Below, in pieces: positions 50,959-57,536 of a DNA stretch of 57,536 nucleotides. Position 1 is the stretch's first letter; each line of letters opens with the position of its first letter. The stretch comes from Planctomycetota bacterium. GTDB taxonomy: Bacteria; Planctomycetota; UBA1135; GCA-002686595. The position numbers and the translations under genes are program-made. The DNA lies in the NCBI GenBank assembly GCA_016220085.1, contig JACRIN010000031.1:1-57536 (forward strand), read 5' to 3'. The notes under the pieces were generated by a model, which was given only the letters and a program-made list of their open reading frames with translations, ran no database searches and was not told the origin of the DNA.

Positions 50959-52266
50959 ATGCAGGGCGAGCGTCGCTGGACGGAGACGGCCTTCCCGGTC
51001 AATCGGCGTGTGCTTGCGCCCGCGGTCGCCGTCCTGGTGGTCGCGATCTTCGCGGTCGACTACTTCGAGCCCAACCTGCTCGCGCTCGCGTCGCTGTACG
51101 CGGTTCCGATCCTGATCTCGCTGTGGCTCGGCAGCACTCGCATCACGGTCAGCGTCGCGATCGCGAGCGCGATCCTCGCGGCGGTCGGAGTGCACGCGAG
51201 CCTGCCGCCGGCGGCCGTCGATCCGAGCGCCGTCGCGAACGCGGCAGACGCCGCCGATCCGAATTCGACGCTCTATCTGGTCGCGAACCGTGTGGCCGCG
51301 GTGTTCACCATCGGAGTCGTCACGGTGCTCGCGCTGTGGCGCCTGCGCGTCGAGCGCAAGCTCTTCGACACGCGTGAAGCGGTGATGACGACGCTCGAAT
51401 CGATCGCCGAAGGCGTGATCGCCACCGACGTCAACGATCGGGTGAGCTTCATGAACCCGCTCGCCGAGCAGCTGATCGGGGTGAAGGAAGTCGACGCGAT
51501 CGGCAAGCCGCTCGATCAGGTGTTGGTCGTCGTCGACGAGCGCGCGCCGCGCCCGCCGATCATCGAGCTCGCGCGTCGACGCGACAGCGCCTCGAACGAC
51601 GGCAACCTGATCGCGCGCAACGGCAAGCGCGTGCCGATCTCCCAGACGCGCTCGGCGATCCGCGCGACCGACGGTGAGCTCCACGGCCACGTGATCGTGT
51701 TCCGCGACATCACCGAGCAGCGCGAGCACGAAGAGGCGATGGCGCGCATGGCCTATCGAGACACGCTGACCGGGTTGCCGAACCGTGTGTCGCTCTCGGA
51801 TCGCATGACGCTGGAGCTGGCGCACGCGCGCCGCAATCGCGAGCTCTTGGCGGTTTGCTACGTCGACCTCGACGGATTCAAGCAGGTCAACGACAAGTTC
51901 GGGCACGACGTCGGCGACCAGTACCTCAAGGCGATCGCCGAGCGACTCCGCGGCGCCCTGCGCGCAGGCGACACGATCGCGCGGCTCGGCGGCGACGAAT
52001 TCGTGATCCTCCTGCCGGGCCTCGCGGACCTGCGCGACGCGCAGCTCGTCGCGCGCAAGGTACTCGACGCGCTCTCGACGCCGATCCACGCCGACACACG
52101 CGCCTTCGACGCCAGCGCGAGCATCGGCATCGCGCTCTTCCCCAACGACGGCACCGAGCCCGACACCCTGATGCGTCGCGCCGACAAGGCGATGTACCGC
52201 GCGAAGGCCGCTGGCGGCTCGCGCGCCGAGTTCGCGACCGAGCGCTCGCAATCCGGCAAGGCCTGA
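50959..52266 (+). CDS. membrane diguanylate cyclase with PAS domain (435 aa)
   Basis: Two or three N-terminal transmembrane helices lie within about residues 18-130. A PAS domain (about 145-250, VMTTLESIAEGVIATDVNDRV ... HVIVFRDITEQRE) links to a GGDEF domain. RLGGDEF is intact with GGDEF at 344-348, and RAGD at 335-338, five residues before it, is a proper allosteric I-site. The protein should make c-di-GMP and be product-inhibited. There is no EAL domain. ATG 50959 is used. It is transcribed divergently from the transketolase gene. Confidence 0.94.
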   Translation: MQGERRWTETAFPVNRRVLAPAVAVLVVAIFAVDYFEPNLLALASLYAVPILISLWLGSTRITVSVAIASAILAAVGVHASLPPAAVDPSAVANAADAADPNSTLYLVANRVAAVFTIGVVTVLALWRLRVERKLFDTREAVMTTLESIAEGVIATDVNDRVSFMNPLAEQLIGVKEVDAIGKPLDQVLVVVDERAPRPPIIELARRRDSASNDGNLIARNGKRVPISQTRSAIRATDGELHGHVIVFRDITEQREHEEAMARMAYRDTLTGLPNRVSLSDRMTLELAHARRNRELLAVCYVDLDGFKQVNDKFGHDVGDQYLKAIAERLRGALRAGDTIARLGGDEFVILLPGLADLRDAQLVARKVLDALSTPIHADTRAFDASASIGIALFPNDGTEPDTLMRRADKAMYRAKAAGGSRAEFATERSQSGKA

Positions 52267-52325
52267 CGCACGGCGCCGCCCGCGCCTTCACCGCCCGCTC
52301 GACGGGTCGGCCGCGCTCGCCGTGT

Positions 52326-53627
52326 TCAGTCGGGCACGAACGACGTCCAGACGAATTCGAAGCCTCGGCGGCCGCCGATCCAGACCGTCTTGCCGTCGGG
52401 GGACCATTCGAGCTCGGCGACGACATCGACCGCGTCCGACCACTGCTCGCCCACGTACACTCTCCAACCGAGCGACGTTTCCGCGGCGTACGCAAGACGA
52501 CTTCCGTCCGGCGACCAGCGCGGGAGCGCCGTGCGCAGGAACTCCGGGCCCTGCGTTCCGCCGTACACGACTCGCCACTTGCCGTCCTCGAGCTCGTCGA
52601 CACGCTCGAGCACGCGAAAGCCGGCCGGAATGTCGGCATCGAGCGTACAGCCTTCGACCGCGACGTAGGCGACGTGGGTGCCCGAAGGATCGAAGGCGAC
52701 TTCTCCGATCAGGTCGTACTCGAACGCGGCGTTCGCATCCGAATCCAGCGCGACGCCGACCTTGAAGCCACGGGATACGCGAAAGGCGACGTGTTCGCCA
52801 TCCGGCGAAAACTGCGCGCGACCTGCGGACTCGTATCGAGAACCGATCACCACCGGTTTCGGACCCTTGGCTTTCGCGGCGACCGGAGCACGCACGAGCA
52901 CGTGCGTGATCGCGGCATCGAACTCCTCGTCGCTCACTTCAGCGTCGAGACCTTCGGGCTCGTGCACGATGGTGCACACGACCTCGGTACCGCTCGGGTT
53001 CACCGCGAGGTGTTGGACCTCGCCGATGTGCAACGACGACTCCTTGCCCTTGAGGTCCAGCACCACGACGCGATCGTCGGCCAAGTTCCACGCGTGCGAG
53101 AACACGTAGCGTCCGTCCTGCGAGAACACGGGCGGGTCGTACATCTCGGCGAGCTCGAAACGCCCGCTCTTCTTCTTGCCCGCCATCAGGATGGCGAGCG
53201 CGGGCTTCTCCATGTCCTCGATCGTCTCCCAACGATCCGCCGACCAGTACGCGGGCGTGCCATCGACCGGCGAGAAGGCGACCGGACCGATCCACGCATT
53301 CGTCGCGACCTTCTTGCCATCGAGGATGAGCGACCAGACTTCGCGCCCCTTCTTGTCGGTCGACCGCACTCGGAATGAAACGTGTGCGCCGCTCGCGTCG
53401 AAGACCGGAGGCTCGATCTGGTCGTACGTGTCCCCAACCGTCTCGCCGACGACCCAAACATCCTCGTCGCCCCGGTGGCCGACGTAGGCCGCCTGTTTGC
53501 CGCCGCGAGCGAAGCGGAGCGACCCGGTCTCCAACTTGATCCCATCCGGCAGCCGCGCGACCGTGCGCGGTTCGCCCTGCGGCACGAGAACGAGCGGGAG
53601 CAACGCGAAGCAATCGGCGAGCGACAT
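52326..53627 (-). CDS. secreted PD40/WD40-like beta-propeller protein (433 aa), paralog A
   Basis: A weak signal segment (MSLADCFALLPLVLVPQG) is followed by repeats of the TolB/PD40 type: FSPDGEHVAFRVSR, WSPDGSRLAYAAET, WSPDGKTVWIGGRR, each 'SPDG..laf..'. Alternating strands make up one propeller with an insert around residues 220-260. ATG 53627 has GAGG nine bases upstream. It is adjacent to and homologous to the next gene. Function unknown; TolB-like propellers bind protein or ligand. Confidence 0.85.
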   Translation of the reverse strand: MSLADCFALLPLVLVPQGEPRTVARLPDGIKLETGSLRFARGGKQAAYVGHRGDEDVWVVGETVGDTYDQIEPPVFDASGAHVSFRVRSTDKKGREVWSLILDGKKVATNAWIGPVAFSPVDGTPAYWSADRWETIEDMEKPALAILMAGKKKSGRFELAEMYDPPVFSQDGRYVFSHAWNLADDRVVVLDLKGKESSLHIGEVQHLAVNPSGTEVVCTIVHEPEGLDAEVSDEEFDAAITHVLVRAPVAAKAKGPKPVVIGSRYESAGRAQFSPDGEHVAFRVSRGFKVGVALDSDANAAFEYDLIGEVAFDPSGTHVAYVAVEGCTLDADIPAGFRVLERVDELEDGKWRVVYGGTQGPEFLRTALPRWSPDGSRLAYAAETSLGWRVYVGEQWSDAVDVVAELEWSPDGKTVWIGGRRGFEFVWTSFVPD

Positions 53628-53680
53628 CGGAAGTTCCTCAGTTTGAATGGACCGTTGCGAACTCGAGCGTTGTACCGACC

Positions 53681-54964
53681 TCATTCGATCACGAGCGGCG
53701 CCCAGACGAGCTCGCGTCCACGACGCGCGCCGCACCACACGAGCTTGCCGTCGAGGCTCCACGCGACATCGGCGATCTCGTCGAACGGATCGCTCGACTT
53801 CTCACCGACGTGCACGCGCCATTCGCCACCGCGTTTCCCCGCGAAGGCAACGCGGGAGCCATCGGGCGACCAACGCAGGAGCTTGGTTCGCTCGAACTCA
53901 GCGCTCTTCTGTTCGCCCCAGACGACGAACCATCCGCCGTCGGCGATCTTCACGACGCCGTCGAGCGCTTGCGCGCCGTTGTCGAGCTCCACCAGGTAGT
54001 CGTCGATCGCGGAGTACGCGACGCGCTTCGATGTCGGAGCGAAGACGAACTCGTCGACATAGCCGTGCACGCAGTCCGCTGTCGTCGCATCGACCGCCAC
54101 CCCGAACTTCTTGTTGCGACACGCTCGATACGCCACGTGCTTGCCGTCGGACGAATAGATGGGTCCGCCGGTGGTCCGGTAGCCCTCGCCGAGCGTGACC
54201 ACACCTTCGTAGCCGCGTTTGATGTTCGTCGGAATGCGTGCGACGACGAGCTTGGCGGTCTGGTACGCGCGGCGGTTGAAGCTCGCCGAAGTCTGCTTCG
54301 TGACGACGAGTTCTCCGCCGTCCGGCCTGACACGAACCTCGACGACGAAGTAGCCGGTCATCACGGAGTCCTTGCCTTTGAGGTCGTAGACGACGATGTC
54401 CCAATCCTCTTGACGCGACCCGACGGAGTACAGGAACCGTCCGTCGTCGCTGAACACCGGTGACTGTAGAGAGTCGGCCTTCTCCCACTTGGAGACCCGC
54501 TTCTTCCCGAAGTTCAACGTGCAGCCGGTCGGGACGCGTACGGCGAGCGCTTCGTGGCGCCAACTGCCCGCCTGCCAGAACGCGGGCGTCGAGTCGAGCG
54601 GAGCGAGCGCGACGGGCCCGATCCACGCGTCGCTGGCGAGCTTCTTGCCGTCGAAGAGAAGCGTGTACCGCGGTTCGTCTCGCTTCGGATAGTCGATCCC
54701 GCGAAACGCGACGTGTTCGCCGAGCCGATCGATCACGGGCGCGAGGACCTCTTCGAAGTCGTCGCCGAGCCGATTCCCGGTGACTGCGTGTTGCTTCTTG
54801 CCGCGAACCGCCACGTACGCGACGGTCGTGCCGTTCGCTGAGAAGCGCAGCGTATCCGGCTTGACTTCGCAACCGTCGGGCACGGTGGCGAGCACGTGAA
54901 CGACGGGCGCCCCTTCTTGCGTCGACAGCAACGGGATGAACGCGAGGCAGGCAGCGAGCAGCAT
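53681..54964 (-). CDS. secreted PD40/WD40-like beta-propeller protein (427 aa), paralog B
   Basis: A signal-like N-terminus (MLLAACLAFIPLLSTQEG) and the same blade repeats as paralog A follow the same order: LVVWGEQKS-like inserts, WSPDGSRVAFAG, WSLDGKLVWCGARRGRELVW. The last 45 residues match paralog A closely (WSPDGSRxAxA, WRVxVGE, DVAWSLDGKxVWxGxRRGxExVW). It shows the two arose by tandem duplication. A gap of 53 bases separates them and they may be one operon. ATG 54964 is used. Confidence 0.85.
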   Translation of the reverse strand: MLLAACLAFIPLLSTQEGAPVVHVLATVPDGCEVKPDTLRFSANGTTVAYVAVRGKKQHAVTGNRLGDDFEEVLAPVIDRLGEHVAFRGIDYPKRDEPRYTLLFDGKKLASDAWIGPVALAPLDSTPAFWQAGSWRHEALAVRVPTGCTLNFGKKRVSKWEKADSLQSPVFSDDGRFLYSVGSRQEDWDIVVYDLKGKDSVMTGYFVVEVRVRPDGGELVVTKQTSASFNRRAYQTAKLVVARIPTNIKRGYEGVVTLGEGYRTTGGPIYSSDGKHVAYRACRNKKFGVAVDATTADCVHGYVDEFVFAPTSKRVAYSAIDDYLVELDNGAQALDGVVKIADGGWFVVWGEQKSAEFERTKLLRWSPDGSRVAFAGKRGGEWRVHVGEKSSDPFDEIADVAWSLDGKLVWCGARRGRELVWAPLVIE

Positions 54965-55240
54965 GGTTCTCGATCTCCGATCGGTGGAAGGCGCGCAACG
55001 CTAACCGTCGCCGCACCGACCGCGCAAACTGCCGCAGACTGGAGTCTCGTCCTCGGTCCGGCGCGGCCGGGCGCCGTCGCGAGCGCGCGCATGCTCATCG
55101 CGAGGTTTGGGACCCGCGAGATCCGTCGGGGTTCCGCGGGTCCTGCACCGCGAACGCAAGCTGGTGTAGACCCGCCTCGACGATCGTCCGCGACGCGGAA
55201 CTTGGATCGGCGCGCTGCTACGCTCGCGGCGGAGGTGACG

Positions 55241-55990
55241 ATGATCGAAATCAGCGACGATGGGCCGGTCCGCACGCTGCGGATGGCGCACGGCAAGGCG
55301 AATGCGTTGGACGTCGAGCTCTGTGAGGCGCTGACGAACGCGTTGCGCGAGGCGGAGTCGTCGAGTGCGCGCGCGATCGTGCTCACGGGCACGGGCTCGA
55401 TCTTCGGCGCCGGCGTCGATCTCGTGCGCCTGTCGTCGAGCCGCGAGTACGTCGCGCGCTTCCTGCCGGCGCTCGACGAGGTGCTCTGGACGCTCTACTT
55501 CGCGCGGAAGCCGGTCGTCGCTGCCGCGAACGGGCACGCGATCGCGGGCGGCATGGTGCTGCTCTGCGCGTGCGACCATCGCATCCTCGCGCGCGGCAAG
55601 GCGCAGGTCGGGATCGCCGAGCTGCGCGTCGGCGTGCCGTTCCCGATCCTCGCGTTGGAGATCGTGCGGCGCGCGGTTGCGCCCGAGCGATTCCAAGAGG
55701 CCGTCTATCGCGCGCAGAACCATTCGGCGGACGAAGCGCTCGCGCGCGGCTTCGTCGACGAGCTCTGCGAGCCCACGGACCTTACCGCGCGCGCCAAGTC
55801 GGTCGCCGAGGAGCTCGCCGCGATTCCCGCGCGCACCTTCGCGCTGACGAAGGAACGCTTGCGAGCCCCGGCGCGCGAATTCCTCGAGCCGCGGATGCGC
55901 GCGAGCCAGGCCGAGACGATCGCGGCGTGGAGCGAGCCGGAGATCCTCGCCGCCGTGCGCGCGTTCGTCGCGCGCACGCTCGAGCGTTGA
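55241..55990 (+). CDS. enoyl-CoA hydratase/isomerase family protein (249 aa)
   Basis: Crotonase fold: residues 1-40 start PVRTLRMAHGKANALDVELC, then FGAGVDLVRLS and NGHAIAGGMVLLCACDHRI, which build the oxyanion hole and CoA site. The catalytic Glu pair of classical hydratases is not evident: the region corresponding to E144 is AELRVGVPFPILALE and the E164-like site is replaced. It may therefore be an isomerase or a specialised member. A terminal helix rich in Arg closes it. ATG 55241 is preceded by GGAGG. The 276 bases before it, to the start of paralog B, include a divergent promoter region I cannot resolve. Confidence 0.85.
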   Translation: MIEISDDGPVRTLRMAHGKANALDVELCEALTNALREAESSSARAIVLTGTGSIFGAGVDLVRLSSSREYVARFLPALDEVLWTLYFARKPVVAAANGHAIAGGMVLLCACDHRILARGKAQVGIAELRVGVPFPILALEIVRRAVAPERFQEAVYRAQNHSADEALARGFVDELCEPTDLTARAKSVAEELAAIPARTFALTKERLRAPAREFLEPRMRASQAETIAAWSEPEILAAVRAFVARTLER

Positions 55991-56161
55991 GCGCGTCGGA
56001 ACCGAGCGCCCCGCGATCGAAGTCGCGGCCGACTCACTCCGACGAGTCTCGGCGCGCCGCGCTCGGCTCGCGAGCAGCTCGACCGCGCGGTCAGAGTCCG
56101 TGCAGAGCGCGCCGCGGTGCGCCGGCGAGGCAGGTGAGCTCGCGAACTCGCGAAGCTCGCC

Positions 56162-57304
56162 TCACTCGTCCCAGTAGCGCGCGAGGCCGTCGAACGCGCG
56201 ATCGGACTCGGCCTTCGACGTGCGACCGCGCAGGGCGCGACGCACGAGCTCTAGCGACTGGGCTTCCGCCGGATCCGCGAGGTTCGCGCTGCGCAGCGTC
56301 GAGAACACCAGTCGCCCGAAGCGACCCCATTGCCTTCCGGAGAGCCGGGCTTCGCCGCCGGTGATCAGCACGTTGAGCGCGAGCGCGAAGCGCACCGTCG
56401 GCTCTTCCTCGTCGTCCAAGCGCGCGAGCAGACGTTCCGCCGCGCTCGCCGAGCGCAACTTCCACGTGCCTTTCGCGGTCGCGAAGCGCACGCCGGGATC
56501 CTCGTCGTCGAGGCGCTTCAGCCAGTCGACGTGCGAGCGGTCGGCGATCGTGCGCTCGATGCGCGCGCGCGCGGCCGCGGTCGAGTCGTCGGCGCGCCAC
56601 GCGTCGTACCACTGGTGCCACGCTGCGTTCGGCGCTTCGCGCGCGAGGTCGAACACGATCGCCCAGCCGATGAAGTGGACGAGCAGGTTGTCGCGCGACG
56701 GCGCCGAGTCGCTGCCGCGCACCGCGAGCAGGCGCTCGAGGTCGGTGTCGGACAGGCGCTCTTCCCGCAGCTCGCGTAACGGCCAGCAGCAAAGCCCGTC
56801 GACGTACCAACGGTCCTCGTAGACCGCGCCGTCGCCGTAGAACTGCGCGAGACCTTCCTCGAACCACAGCGGCAACTTCACGCCTTCTTCGGCGACGCGC
56901 GCGTGGACGAGCTCGTGCACGGCGGCGCCGGTGTCCGCGCATTCGAGGAACACGCCGCCGGACTGGAACGGGTTCGCCGTCGCGCGGACGTGGAAGGCGC
57001 GGACGCGCGCGGGTCCGATGCCGGGCACCGTTTCGAACTGCGCTTCGGCCTCGAGCCCGCCCTCGGCCGCCTCCGCGAGCGCGTGGATACGCACGTTCTT
57101 GCGGAACGGACCCATGCGCTCTTCGACGGCGACGAACGCGGGTTCGAGCGCGCGCGCGAAGCACGCGATGTCGACCGTGTAGCCCGGCTTCGTGTAGAGC
57201 GTCCACGCTTCGCGTGTTTCGACCGGTTGCCACGACGTGCACGCCGCGGCGAGCGACACGACGAGAGCGAACAGCAGCGACTGCACGGGGCGCATGGACG
57301 CCAT
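56162..57304 (-). CDS. HExxH metallopeptidase lipoprotein with HEAT-like repeats (380 aa)
   Basis: A lipoprotein signal ends LAAAC (Cys22). A peptidase-like domain shows H130-E-L-V-H134 with a downstream acidic pair in WFEEGLAQF (E149/E150), the ligand pattern of gluzincin peptidases. The C-terminal 150 residues carry HEAT-like helical repeats (DEDPGVRFATAKGTWKL, DEEEPTVRFALALNVL). These suggest protein binding. It resembles the larger metallopeptidase at 33325 in the HExxH-to-WxNE/WFEEGLASF/AQF spacing. ATG 57304 has GGAG nine bases upstream. Confidence 0.83.
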   Translation of the reverse strand: MASMRPVQSLLFALVVSLAAACTSWQPVETREAWTLYTKPGYTVDIACFARALEPAFVAVEERMGPFRKNVRIHALAEAAEGGLEAEAQFETVPGIGPARVRAFHVRATANPFQSGGVFLECADTGAAVHELVHARVAEEGVKLPLWFEEGLAQFYGDGAVYEDRWYVDGLCCWPLRELREERLSDTDLERLLAVRGSDSAPSRDNLLVHFIGWAIVFDLAREAPNAAWHQWYDAWRADDSTAAARARIERTIADRSHVDWLKRLDDEDPGVRFATAKGTWKLRSASAAERLLARLDDEEEPTVRFALALNVLITGGEARLSGRQWGRFGRLVFSTLRSANLADPAEAQSLELVRRALRGRTSKAESDRAFDGLARYWDE

Positions 57305-57434
57305 CGTGAACGCTCCGCGCCGAGTCGACAAGTCGCCCGCGCCGTCTCGCGCGTTCGAGTTGGATCGGCTACCTTGTCGACCCCGCGGCGCGAACGCCGC
57401 GTTCCCAGGCTCTCCACCCCGAAAACGACCGGCC

Positions 57435-57536
57435 ATGGCCAGTTTCCGCGCCGAACTCGACGCCGCCAACAACATCGTCCTCGTCATGATCACCGAGGAC
57501 GACGGCAGCGAGCACGACTACCAGTTCGACTTCGAC
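57435..57536 (+). CDS. start of a small gene cut by the window end (34 aa seen)
   Basis: Frame begins MASFRAELDAANNIVLVMIT and continues to the last base, reading EDDGSEHDYQFDFD. It is open and coding-like, acidic, with no signal peptide. The product is unknown. The first part is loosely similar in pattern to the small protein at 10244 (a beta-strand pair ending with an acidic DG.. turn). Confidence 0.55.
   Translation, partial: MASFRAELDAANNIVLVMITEDDGSEHDYQFDFD

Noticed and set aside
55108..55135. GGAACC with a GTCCCA-like -10 upstream of PD40 paralog B
   Set aside because: The -35 is good but the -10 has at least two mismatches to CGTCCA, so I do not claim it as a third regulon member.

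Overview
This is a GC-rich, gene-dense bacterial window of about 57.5 kb. It most probably comes from a Planctomycetota-type chromosome. That is inferred from a Ser/Thr kinase with a planctomycete-style N-terminal extension and TPR tail, an ECF sigma factor of the type often paired with such kinases, very large secreted TPR/macroglobulin and beta-propeller proteins, and a C-terminal domain of about 130 residues that I associate with secreted proteins of that phylum. There is no phage, transposon or CRISPR signal. Only one RNA gene, tRNA-Arg(CCG), is visible. Many genes start with GTG or TTG, and several pairs overlap as GTGA or TTGA.

Layout. 0-4.2 kb: a small coiled-coil protein, tRNA-Arg, a thrombospondin-type-3-repeat protein, then an ECF sigma / zinc-type anti-sigma / RseB-like lipoprotein operon with a strong ECF-type promoter. 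4.5-10.5 kb: a hypothetical gene, a GNAT acetyltransferase, and a leftward operon of HAD hydrolase, MoxR ATPase and a glutamine-dependent NAD synthetase split into two subunits, followed by a TPR lipoprotein. 10.2-18.4 kb: a leftward run of ten genes that begins with an OmpR-type two-component system. It continues with a GT2 glycosyltransferase, a LAB_N membrane protein, a lipoprotein, the lipid A deacylase LpxR, lytic transglycosylase MltA, a barrel protein, a lipoprotein-like methyltransferase and a small protein. It looks like a sensed envelope/lipid A remodelling unit. 18.6-27.4 kb: a fluoride channel CrcB, a small membrane protein and a 2681-residue alpha-2-macroglobulin-like protein.

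27.7-41 kb: leftward secreted proteins. They are a YncE-like propeller and a second surface protein sharing a C-terminal domain, a 1224-residue metallopeptidase/thioredoxin-fold fusion, two hypotheticals, and a two-domain beta-helix protein split by one in-frame TGA. 41-48.4 kb: a hemerythrin, a Ser/Thr kinase with TPRs, an ECF sigma factor flanked by two NTF2-like genes, and a DUF433/PIN-like toxin-antitoxin pair. 48.4-57.5 kb: a transketolase-family enzyme, a diguanylate cyclase, a tandem pair of PD40-type propellers, an enoyl-CoA hydratase-family protein, a HExxH lipoprotein with HEAT-like repeats, and the start of a further gene cut by the window edge.

The observations I rate highest are these. 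The same GGAACC-N16-CGTCCA promoter lies before the first ECF sigma gene and before a surface-protein gene about 31 kb away. A two-component system is joined to lipid A genes. A clean in-frame TGA followed by a hairpin interrupts the beta-helix gene. The giant macroglobulin has a duplicated TPR-MG module and a degenerate thioester.
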